This document shows, piece after piece, positions 7,246 to 13,857 of a DNA stretch of 15,434 nt. This stretch comes from JBFELO01 sp041552055. GTDB taxonomy: Bacteria; Acidobacteriota; Thermoanaerobaculia; Thermoanaerobaculales; Sulfomarinibacteraceae. A program made the translations under genes and the position numbers. The stretch spans positions 1-15,434 of the forward strand of contig JBFELO010000104.1 in NCBI GenBank assembly GCA_041552055.1, written 5' to 3'. A model generated the notes under the pieces. The model was given only the letters and a program-made list of their open reading frames with translations, did no database searches and was not told the origin of the DNA. Each line of letters opens with the position of its first letter. Within the stretch, counting starts at the first letter, position 1.

Positions 7246-8784
7246 TCAGTCGACCGGTTGCATCTCCTCCTCGCGGCGAATGTGCCGGGCCAGATGGTCG
7301 GGGATCAGATCTCGTCGGAGCACGTCGGCCTCGTTTTCGCGTCGGCGGATGACCGAGGCCTGATCGCCGGTGACCAGGACCGTGGCAGGCCGCGGCATGG
7401 CGTTGAAGTTGGACATCGAAACCTCCTGGTAGGCGCCGGTGTCGAGCAGCGCGAGCACATCGCCGACCTCGACGTCGGGAATCGGCACGATCGGCATCAG
7501 CCGGTCTCCGTAACAGCTCCGGCCGATGATGTCGGCCTTGCCGACCATCGGGGCGTCGGGCTTGTTGGCGAACACGTAATCGTGCAGGTGGTGCTCGTAT
7601 CGGCCGCCGGTGAACCAGAACTCGGTGGTGTCGACCACGACGATCGTCCACCGGATGGGACGACTCATCCGCTTGATGTTGGTCACTGTGGTCAGGTGGA
7701 TGCCCGTGTCGCCGTGGACCGAGCGACCGGGTTCGAGCTGGAGCATGAGCCCGTCGGTGGCGATCCCCTGGCGGTGCAGCTCTTCCCTCAGGGTCTGCGT
7801 GCAGGCCTCGGCGTACTGCTCGATGGTGGGGGCCGGAGTCTGGTTCGGCTTCGTGACCAGGGTGTCCACCAGCCTTGCGAGGACGCGGTAGCGACCGTCC
7901 GACCCCAGCACTCGGACCGCCTTGGACAGCGCGAACAGTGCGCCCAGCTGGATCGGTTCGGTGTAGTCGGTGACCGCGTTGAACGGGTCCCTTGGGATCG
8001 CGAACCCGCCCCCGATGTCGATCTCCTGCGGCCGGTACCCGCCGAGCGCCTCGCACACCCGCGCGATCTCGGCGGCATAGGTCCTCATCTGCTCCCGCCA
8101 GTACCTCGTGGACCGGTGGTGGCGGCCGTGGTGCTGGTGGAAGCCCACCAGCTCGACGCCGGGCATGGCGAGGATCCGGTGACCGATCGCCACCACGTCG
8201 TCGAACGACAGACCTCCCTTGTAGGCGAGCGCGGCGAGGTCGGTGGGGACCAGGCCCTCGGCGACGAAGTCCGAGTGGGCGGTGAACCCCGGCATCGCGG
8301 GCTTGAGCCGCAGGCGAACCCTCGCGGTCGTGCCCAGCTCCGAGGCGGTGCGCTCGATGACCGCCACCTCCTCGACGCTGTCGATGGTGATGCGGACGTC
8401 CTCTCGTATGGCGCGCTCGATGTGCGACGGGTCCTTGGGGACGCCGTTGACCGAGATCAGGTCACGGTCGAAGCCGGCGTCGAGCGCCACCGTGAGCTCG
8501 CCGGCGGAGTAGACGTCGCAGCCGCAGCCCTCGGCGGCGAGAATGCGCTGCACCGCCGAGATCCAGTTCGCCTTGGCGGCCGGCAGGACCTTGACCGACC
8601 CGTCCGGCCAACCGGCCTGAAAAGCCCGCTGAAAGCGCCGAACATTCCTGCGCAGCTGGTCCTCGGAAAGGACGAACAGCGGCGAGCCGAAGCGATCGAG
8701 CAGCTGCAGGGTGTCGCAGTCCTCCACGTACAGGCGTCCGCCGCGGGTCGACAGGCAGTCGTCGAGTCGGGAATCGCCAGCCAT
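7246..8784 (-). CDS. PLP-dependent fold-type III decarboxylase-like protein (LysA/ornithine decarboxylase superfamily)
   Basis: A 512-residue protein starts at ATG 8784, overlapping the upstream TGA as TGATG, with a perfect AAGGAGG (8792-8798) 7 bases before it. Family landmarks are the PLP lysine K71 in LPAAKANW, CDVYSAGEL (89-97), the phosphate loop IDIGGGF (255-261), EPGRS (351-355), a cysteine loop GRSCYGD (421-427) and DTGAYQ with FNAMPRP near 448-466. This is the alanine-racemase-like barrel plus C-terminal beta domain used to decarboxylate diaminopimelate, ornithine, arginine or carboxynorspermidine. It is about 90 residues longer than typical LysA. The usual HIGS motif reads HHGR in HQHHGRHHRS (216-225), and the Cys loop is C-x-x-D rather than C-x-x-x-D. 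The substrate is therefore open. Coupling to the enolase-superfamily gene suggests a shared pathway. Confidence 0.85.
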   Translation of the reverse strand: MAGDSRLDDCLSTRGGRLYVEDCDTLQLLDRFGSPLFVLSEDQLRRNVRRFQRAFQAGWPDGSVKVLPAAKANWISAVQRILAAEGCGCDVYSAGELTVALDAGFDRDLISVNGVPKDPSHIERAIREDVRITIDSVEEVAVIERTASELGTTARVRLRLKPAMPGFTAHSDFVAEGLVPTDLAALAYKGGLSFDDVVAIGHRILAMPGVELVGFHQHHGRHHRSTRYWREQMRTYAAEIARVCEALGGYRPQEIDIGGGFAIPRDPFNAVTDYTEPIQLGALFALSKAVRVLGSDGRYRVLARLVDTLVTKPNQTPAPTIEQYAEACTQTLREELHRQGIATDGLMLQLEPGRSVHGDTGIHLTTVTNIKRMSRPIRWTIVVVDTTEFWFTGGRYEHHLHDYVFANKPDAPMVGKADIIGRSCYGDRLMPIVPIPDVEVGDVLALLDTGAYQEVSMSNFNAMPRPATVLVTGDQASVIRRRENEADVLRRDLIPDHLARHIRREEEMQPVD

Positions 8785-10052
8785 CACTTGTCCTCCTTGC
8801 CGAGGATTCTCTCGCGGCGCACCCGGTCGATCTCCTTCGAGACCTTGATCCCCCGAGTCCTGAGGGAGAACCAGATCAAACGCTTTCGATCCATCACCGA
8901 AAACCGCTTGCCGAACCTGCGGAGCGCTCGCTCGTCGATGGTGAATCCCAGACCAGGCGTGGTGGGCGCTTCGAGGGTGCCGCCCTGGTGCTGGAACGGC
9001 TGCTCGAGAATTCCGTCGCGCGCTTCGACCGTCCATCCAGGTGGCGCGATCGGGTACTCCAGCTCGCGTTCCTCGGCGAAGCCAGAAGCGACCATCAGCT
9101 GAAGGTTGACCGCGAGGCCGATGCCGTTGGTCCAGGTGTGGGGCGAGTAGCCGAGGCCGTGCTCGCGGCACAAACAGATCACCAGGTTGGTCTGGGAGAT
9201 GCCGCCGGTGAAGAGCGCGTCGGGCTGGAAGATGTCGTAGCAGCGCCGCTCGATCATCATCTTGAGCTCGGGCAGACCCGAGCTGTGCAGCTCGCCGCCG
9301 GCGATCGGGACCTCGCTGTACGTGGTGAGCGCGCTGAGGTCCTCGTACCGATCCATGGCGAGCGGCTCCTCGATCCAGGCCACACCGACGTCCGCGCACG
9401 CGTCGGCGAAACGTTTCGCCCGAGCGAGATCCCACAGGGGGGCATCCGCGATGATCGTCACCCGCCAGCCCTGGTTGGCATCGACCGCCAGTTTCATCCG
9501 GTCACCGACCGCCCTCGCGGTCTCGGTCACGTGCCGGATGTCCGTTTTCTCCTCGAAGTCGTGAACCCTGAGCTTGACGGTCCGGAAACCCTCGGCGTAC
9601 CGCGCCTCGACCTCCTCGATTCTCTCCTCGGGAGCCATGACCTCGCCGGTCGAGGCGTACAGGCGGACGGGGACGGGCTGACCACCGAGCAGCTCGTACA
9701 CCGGCTTGCCCTCGACCTTGCCCTTGATGTCCCAGAAGGCGGGCTCGATCCACCAGTTGCGCCAGCCCAGGTAGGAGATCTCCCGCAGCCGCTGCTGTAT
9801 CAGCCCGATGTCACCGGCGTCTTCGCCGAGCAGGTACGGGCCGAGCAGGTCGCCCAGGCCTGCTCGCTCGCTCGCGATCGCCGGTCCCGCGCTGTGGCCG
9901 ACCACGCCGTCGTCGGTGGTGACCCGGATCAGCGTGAACCGGTTCTCGGTCTGCGGCATGCCCGGAATCCACGCGGGGTAGAACGGGGCCGGCAGGGGGA
10001 TCGCCACGTGGAACAGCTCGATCCGTGCCACTCGACTCGTGGTGTGTTGCAT
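8784..10052 (-). CDS. Enolase-superfamily enzyme, mandelate racemase-like subgroup (racemase or acid-sugar dehydratase)
   Basis: A 422-residue protein. I chose ATG 10052 because MQHTTSRVARIELFHV matches the usual N-terminus; the frame runs further only to a TTG at 10124. The N-terminal capping domain (1 to about 130) is followed by the barrel with metal ligands D191 (VDANQGW), E228 (WIEEPL) and E254 (IAGGE). D278 (FQPDAL) and H305 (SPHTW) are 27 residues apart, the same spacing as the His-Asp dyad of mandelate racemase (D270/H297). The Lys motif reads K160-L-R162 (TVKLRV) in place of KxK. Known members abstract the alpha proton of a carboxylate to racemise it or eliminate water. The substrate is not predictable here. 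It is the first gene of a pair with the decarboxylase-like protein. No good Shine-Dalgarno precedes the start. Confidence 0.88.
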   Translation of the reverse strand: MQHTTSRVARIELFHVAIPLPAPFYPAWIPGMPQTENRFTLIRVTTDDGVVGHSAGPAIASERAGLGDLLGPYLLGEDAGDIGLIQQRLREISYLGWRNWWIEPAFWDIKGKVEGKPVYELLGGQPVPVRLYASTGEVMAPEERIEEVEARYAEGFRTVKLRVHDFEEKTDIRHVTETARAVGDRMKLAVDANQGWRVTIIADAPLWDLARAKRFADACADVGVAWIEEPLAMDRYEDLSALTTYSEVPIAGGELHSSGLPELKMMIERRCYDIFQPDALFTGGISQTNLVICLCREHGLGYSPHTWTNGIGLAVNLQLMVASGFAEERELEYPIAPPGWTVEARDGILEQPFQHQGGTLEAPTTPGLGFTIDERALRRFGKRFSVMDRKRLIWFSLRTRGIKVSKEIDRVRRERILGKEDK

Positions 10053-10072
10053 GTCGGAAACATACCAGTTCG
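10053..10072 (-). promoter_or_regulatory. Candidate extended -10 for leaderless transcription of the enolase-superfamily gene
   Basis: On the minus strand TGG followed directly by TATGTT (10059-10067) resembles an extended -10 element and ends 6 bases before the ATG at 10052. Start of transcription would fall on or next to the A of the start codon. This agrees with the lack of a Shine-Dalgarno at a useful distance; the only AAGGAG lies about 36 bases upstream. The -35 match (GTGAAC) is poor. Confidence 0.35.
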
Positions 10073-10165
10073 CATGTCGAAGTTCACTCCTTCGGGAGCG
10101 GTGTGGTGTACTGGGTGGCGCCAAGGCCCGGTGCTCGAATGTGACGTTCGTTGAACCGCATGGGA

Positions 10166-10182
10166 GGATCGAGAGACGATCC
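10166..10182. other. Small hairpin in the divergent intergenic region
   Basis: GGATCG (10166-10171) and CGATCC (10177-10182) are inverted copies around the loop AGAGA. It lies 60 bases before the methyltransferase start, between divergent genes. A short operator or mRNA leader hairpin is possible, but a six-base stem could arise by chance. The rest of 10053-10241 shows no coding frame with family features. Confidence 0.25.
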
Positions 10183-10241
10183 GAGCTGGGGCGCGATGGC
10201 GGCGTTGGGCAGGAGAGTCCGAGGCACCGGGGGATGGGGAG

Positions 10242-10988
10242 GTGACCGTGTCCGAGTGGTACGAGGACGAATCGTTCTGGAAGGCCGTGTACCCCTTCCT
10301 CATGACCGAGGAGAGGATGGAAGGTGCGGCCGACGAGGTGGACTCCGCCCTGTCACTCGTCGGGTTCGAGGGCCGGGACGTGTTGGACCTGTGCTGCGGC
10401 GTCGGACGCCACTCGGTCGAGCTGGCGGAGCAGGGGTTCTCCGTGACCGGAGTCGACAGATCACCGTTCCTGCTCGGCAAGGCCCGGTCGCTGGCAGAGG
10501 ACCAGGGGGTGGAGGTCGAGTGGATCGAGGCGGACGTGCGTGACTTCATTCGACCCGGGTCGTTCGACCTCGTCCTGAACATGTTCACGTCGTTCGGCTA
10601 CTTCGAGGATCCGGGCGACGACAGGAAGGTCCTGGGAAACGTCTTCGAGAGTCTGCGGGACGGCGGGAAGCTGCTGATCGACCTGGCCGGCAAGGAGCTG
10701 GTCGCCGCCGTGTTGCAGCCGACCACGTCGGACAAGAGCCCCGATGGAGGCCTGCTGGTCAGGCGTCACGAGATCGTCGACAGCTGGAGTCGGATCAAGA
10801 ACGACTGGATCGTCGTGCAGGATGGAAGGACGGAGTCGTTCAGTTTTTGTCTGAGGATGTACTCGGCTCGAGAGCTCGAGGACGCGCTGTCGGCCGCGGG
10901 ATTCCGCCACGCACGTATCTTCGGCGATCTGCGCGGCGGCGAGTACGGCCCCGGTGCCGAGCGACTGATCGCGGTCGCGGTGAAATGA
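10242..10988 (+). CDS. Class I SAM-dependent methyltransferase
   Basis: This is a 248-residue protein from GTG 10242. An alternative GTG at 10248 (VSEWYEDESFW) is better spaced from GGGGAGG (10236-10242), so the true product may be 246 residues. Motif I is VLDLCCGVGRHS (47-58), the acidic residue ending the second strand is in VTGVDRS (68-74), motif II-like EADVRDF is at 96-102, and motif III-like FDLVLNMFTSFGYF is at 108-121, with LRDGGKLLID after it. This is the Methyltransf_25-type Rossmann core with a C-terminal beta extension (RTESFSFCLRMYSARELEDA). Such proteins act in the cytoplasm on small molecules or proteins; the substrate is unknown. It is divergent from the enolase/decarboxylase pair, with 189 bases between. 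Its stop is only 19 bases from the end of the oppositely oriented oxidoreductase gene. Confidence 0.88.
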   Translation: MTVSEWYEDESFWKAVYPFLMTEERMEGAADEVDSALSLVGFEGRDVLDLCCGVGRHSVELAEQGFSVTGVDRSPFLLGKARSLAEDQGVEVEWIEADVRDFIRPGSFDLVLNMFTSFGYFEDPGDDRKVLGNVFESLRDGGKLLIDLAGKELVAAVLQPTTSDKSPDGGLLVRRHEIVDSWSRIKNDWIVVQDGRTESFSFCLRMYSARELEDALSAAGFRHARIFGDLRGGEYGPGAERLIAVAVK

Positions 10989-11007
10989 CTGCCCTTCGTC
11001 GCGGAGC

Positions 11008-13197
11008 CTATCCGTGGCGGGAAGAACCCGGACCCTGGCGTGCCTCCTCGACCGCCTGACGGATCCTCTTCGGCGTCATGGGCATCCTCAAAACCCGCGC
11101 CCCTACAGCGTCGAAGACAGCGTTTGCGATCATCGCGCCGACACCGATGGTGGCGGGCTCGCCGCCTCCCTGAGGAGGTGAGTCCTGGGCATCGATCAGC
11201 ACGGTGTCGATCTCCGGCAGCCAGGAGAATCGCGGAATCTCGTAGGTGTCGAAGTTGGTATCGAGGATCTGACCGCCCGTGAATCGGACCTCCTCCGCAA
11301 GGGCGTATCCCAGCCCCATCATGATGCAGCCCTCGACCTGGGTGGTGGCTCCCTCGGGGTTGATGACCAGGCCCATGTCTTGGGCGCAGACGACACGCGT
11401 GACGTCGACCCGGCCAGTTGTTTCGTCCACGTCGACGTCGGCCATGACCGCAACGTAAGTGCCGGCGTCGATGCCGCAGGCAACGCCATGCCCGCGCCCG
11501 CTCGGAGAAGGTGCCGAGGTCCATCCGAACCTCTCTGCAGCAGTCTGAATGACGCGCTGCATACGTTTGTCCTTCAGGTTGTGCAGCCGGAACTCCACCG
11601 GATCCATGCCCGCCTCGGCGGCCAGGATGTCGATGTGCGACTCCCGGGCGAAGGTGTTGGTGTTGTTGCCGGGGGCCCGCCAGGCCCCGGTCGCGAACGG
11701 GTGGGACCCCGGGGTGCCGCGCCAACTCGAGCTGTAGGCCACCGTTTTGTGGTGGGGGATGTCGTAGAACTGCTCGGAGCCGCGCTCGCCGGCGAAGTAG
11801 GTACCGTAGTCCCAGAACGCGATTCGAGCCGAATCGTTGATTCCAGCGTCGATCTTGACCACCGCCGCCGGTCGGAAAGTGTCAAAGAAGAACTCCTCGG
11901 CCCTGGTCCACGCCACCTGTACCGGTTTGCCGGTCAGCTTCGCCAGGGTGGCTGCCTCGATCGCCTGGCGGTTGGCGGTCTTGCCGCCGAAGCCACCGCC
12001 CACGAACGGTGGGATGACCCTGACCTTGTCTTCGGGGAGTCCGAGTTCTTCGGCCGCTTCGGCTTTGAGGCCAAACGGTCTCTGGGTGGAGGCCCAGATC
12101 GTGAGCTTGCCGTCCGCGATCTCTGCCAGGGCGGTGTGCGTTTCAATCGGTGCGTGGGCAACGTACCCGTCGAGATAGGTCCTCGAGACGCTTGAAACCG
12201 CGGCCTGGTTGCCCTGATCGAGGTTGCCCCCTCGAGAGACCGTCTCACCCGGCGGTGCGACCTCGAGCAGGTGATCGAAGATGGTCTCGTTATCGACGTC
12301 AGCCTTTGGCGTGGCGAATCGAGCCTTGACCAGTTGGAGCGCTCGCTCCGCGATGTCAGGCTGCTCGTGGAGCACTGCGACCAGGTCACCCTGGTGGACC
12401 ACCTCGGCGCCTTCCACCCCCTCGACCGCTGTCGTGTCCGCGTCGACGAGCCTGGCCCCGTGCGCGGGCGGGCGCAAGATCCGCGCGTGCAGCATGCCTG
12501 GTCGCCGGATGTCTCCAGCGTACCGAGCGCTTCCCGTGACCTTGTCGACGGCGTCGCGGCGGTTGAGCGGCTGGCCGACGATCGTGAAATCTGACACCGA
12601 CTCGAGAACGGCCTTCCGTCCGAGACGGCGGGCGATCTTCTTGCCCCCCGTGAGTTCGGAGTAGCTGACCTTTCGGTTGTCGTCGGTTGTGTCGTATACG
12701 ACGCCGTTCGTGACGGCCAGTTGGTCTGTCGGCACCTCGAGGCGTTCGGCAGCCAGCTCGATGAGCACCTCTCGCGCCTCGGCTGCGGCGGCTCGCAGCG
12801 GAGGTCCGAAGAAGCGCGTCGTCATCGAGCCAAAGGTGCCCATATCCCATGGGCACAGGTCGGTGTCGCCCATGGTCATGTCCACGGCATCCAGCGAGAC
12901 CTCGAGCTCGTCGGCGAGCATCTGCGCCAGCGACGTGAAGGCGCCCTGGCCCATCTCGATCTTGCCGGTGAAGCAGGTGACGCGACCGTCCTCACCGATT
13001 CTGAGGAAGGCGTTGAAGTCATCGGGCAGCTCTTGAAAGGACCGGCGCCGGGAGGTCGCCTGGAGGGCGAGCAGATCGGCGGCGGAAAAGGTGACCACGA
13101 CCCCGCCACCCAGGAAACGGAGGAACTCTCTGCGGTCCACCGAGGACGGCGGCTCGAGGTCGAGAAAGGGAATGATCTCGGAGTCGTACCTGGTCAT
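11008..13197 (-). CDS. Molybdopterin-binding catalytic subunit, xanthine dehydrogenase family (isoquinoline oxidoreductase beta-like), Tat-exported
   Basis: A 729-residue protein starts at ATG 13197, overlapping the upstream TGA as ATGA, with GGAGGGGG 7 bases before it. Residues 21-45 carry a Tat-type signal, DRREFLRFLGGGVVVTF, preceded by a 20-residue polar tail. The molybdenum cofactor domain shows KIEMGQGAFTSLAQ (79-92), FVGGGFGGKT (398-407), GAWRAPGNNTN (504-514) and GGGEP (677-681), whose Glu680 fits the catalytic glutamate of the family. Length matches single-chain IorB-type subunits. These enzymes hydroxylate or oxidise N-heterocycles or aldehydes using water, passing electrons through 2Fe-2S clusters. 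No FAD subunit is encoded next to it, so the acceptor is probably a cytochrome or quinone pathway. Substrate not assignable from sequence. Confidence 0.9.
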   Translation of the reverse strand: MTRYDSEIIPFLDLEPPSSVDRREFLRFLGGGVVVTFSAADLLALQATSRRRSFQELPDDFNAFLRIGEDGRVTCFTGKIEMGQGAFTSLAQMLADELEVSLDAVDMTMGDTDLCPWDMGTFGSMTTRFFGPPLRAAAAEAREVLIELAAERLEVPTDQLAVTNGVVYDTTDDNRKVSYSELTGGKKIARRLGRKAVLESVSDFTIVGQPLNRRDAVDKVTGSARYAGDIRRPGMLHARILRPPAHGARLVDADTTAVEGVEGAEVVHQGDLVAVLHEQPDIAERALQLVKARFATPKADVDNETIFDHLLEVAPPGETVSRGGNLDQGNQAAVSSVSRTYLDGYVAHAPIETHTALAEIADGKLTIWASTQRPFGLKAEAAEELGLPEDKVRVIPPFVGGGFGGKTANRQAIEAATLAKLTGKPVQVAWTRAEEFFFDTFRPAAVVKIDAGINDSARIAFWDYGTYFAGERGSEQFYDIPHHKTVAYSSSWRGTPGSHPFATGAWRAPGNNTNTFARESHIDILAAEAGMDPVEFRLHNLKDKRMQRVIQTAAERFGWTSAPSPSGRGHGVACGIDAGTYVAVMADVDVDETTGRVDVTRVVCAQDMGLVINPEGATTQVEGCIMMGLGYALAEEVRFTGGQILDTNFDTYEIPRFSWLPEIDTVLIDAQDSPPQGGGEPATIGVGAMIANAVFDAVGARVLRMPMTPKRIRQAVEEARQGPGSSRHG

Positions 13198-13676
13198 GAC
13201 CGAACCCCCTCCGCCATCTCGTCTGCCGCGGTCTGAATTGCACGGAGGATGCGCGTGTGGGCGCCGCAACGGCACAGGTTGTTTTCCATGTGGTCGATCA
13301 CCTCCTGCCGGGTTGGCTCGGGGTTCGACAGCAGGAGACTGTACGCTCTGAGCACCATCCCGGGCGTGCAGAAGCCGCACTGCAGGGCGTCGTGCTCGAC
13401 AAATGCGGTCTGGAGCGGGTGGAGGTCCCCGTTGTTCGCCAGGCCTTCGATGGTCATGACGTCCTTTCGTGCAACCTTCTTCATAGGATGCTGACAGGAG
13501 TGCACCGCTTCACCTTCGACAAGCACCGTGCACGAGCCGCACAGGCCCTCGCCGCAGCCGTACTTGGTGCCGGTCAGGCCGAGCTCGGTGCGCAGGACCC
13601 ACAGCAACACGCGATCCTCATCGACCTGCACCGTCGTGGGCCGACCGTTGACGCTGAAACGAATCGTGTTCTTCAT
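13194..13676 (-). CDS. 2Fe-2S iron-sulfur subunit of the xanthine dehydrogenase-family oxidoreductase
   Basis: A 160-residue protein starts at ATG 13676 with CGGGAG 6 bases upstream; the frame continues upstream but this start matches the family (MKNTIRFSVNGRPTTVQVDE). The plant-type cluster cysteines are C41, C46, C49 and C61 (CGEGLCGSC). The second, helical cluster uses C100, C103, C135 and C137 (QCGFCTPGM and NLCRCG). All eight ligands are present. It relays electrons from the molybdenum centre of the downstream subunit. It has no signal peptide of its own; in this enzyme type export as a folded complex on the Tat signal of the large subunit is expected. First gene of the pair, divergent from the kinase. 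Confidence 0.93.
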   Translation of the reverse strand: MKNTIRFSVNGRPTTVQVDEDRVLLWVLRTELGLTGTKYGCGEGLCGSCTVLVEGEAVHSCQHPMKKVARKDVMTIEGLANNGDLHPLQTAFVEHDALQCGFCTPGMVLRAYSLLLSNPEPTRQEVIDHMENNLCRCGAHTRILRAIQTAADEMAEGVRS

Positions 13677-13746
13677 GATGATCTCCCGGTTGATACAGGC
13701 TCCATGGTAATCCGTTCCGCCGAGTGCCGCGAGACTCATCATCCGT

Positions 13747-13787
13747 AGAGAATCACCTCGTGAATTGCCGTGGGTGATTCTCTTTTT
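13747..13787 (+). terminator. Terminator-like hairpin with T-run between divergent genes
   Basis: AGAGAATCACC (13747-13757) and GGTGATTCTCT (13773-13783) form an 11-base perfect stem with a 15-base loop. On the plus strand the stem runs directly into a T-run (13783-13787). No plus-strand gene ends here; the kinase starts 71 bases later. It may end an unseen short transcript, attenuate a long kinase leader, or be a protein-binding dyad rather than a terminator. Confidence 0.5.
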
Positions 13788-13804
13788 GCGATTCGCGAAT
13801 TGCA
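13758..13804. promoter_or_regulatory. Candidate operator: palindrome and direct repeat upstream of the kinase
   Basis: TGCGATTCGCGAATTGCA (13787-13804) is an 18-base palindrome with one mismatched pair and a perfect core ATTCGCGAAT. Part of it, TCGCGAATTGC (13793-13803), recurs as TCGTGAATTGC at 13758-13768, exactly 35 bases earlier. A repeated near-palindromic site between divergent genes suggests a regulator binding site. A TATCAT at 13826-13831 could be a kinase -10, but no good -35 lies at 16-18 bases. Confidence 0.4.
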
Positions 13805-13857
13805 GCGAAGCGAACCGCTATGGGCTATCATTGGCCTTACGGACAAGTCAGGCGACC

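Noticed and set aside
7064..8056. Upstream extension of the first VWFA gene's reading frame
   Set aside because: The extension runs through the decarboxylase-like gene in another frame and has no family similarity; ATG 7063 has a good ribosome site and is followed by a signal segment.
7246..8784. Naming the decarboxylase-like gene lysA
   Set aside because: Altered HIGS and Cys-loop motifs, greater length and operon context make diaminopimelate an unproven substrate.
7258..9102. Long plus-strand open frame (614 codons) opposite the decarboxylase-like and enolase-like genes
   Set aside because: It is antisense to two genes with clear family motifs. The translation has no recognisable domain and has the Arg/Asp/Val/Leu-rich composition typical of antisense frames in high-GC DNA.
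10989..11007. Terminator between the converging methyltransferase and oxidoreductase genes
   Set aside because: The gap is only 19 bases and shows no inverted repeat or T-run.
11380..12195. Plus-strand open frame opposite the molybdopterin subunit
   Set aside because: Antisense shadow of a well-supported gene, with no motif and no ribosome site.
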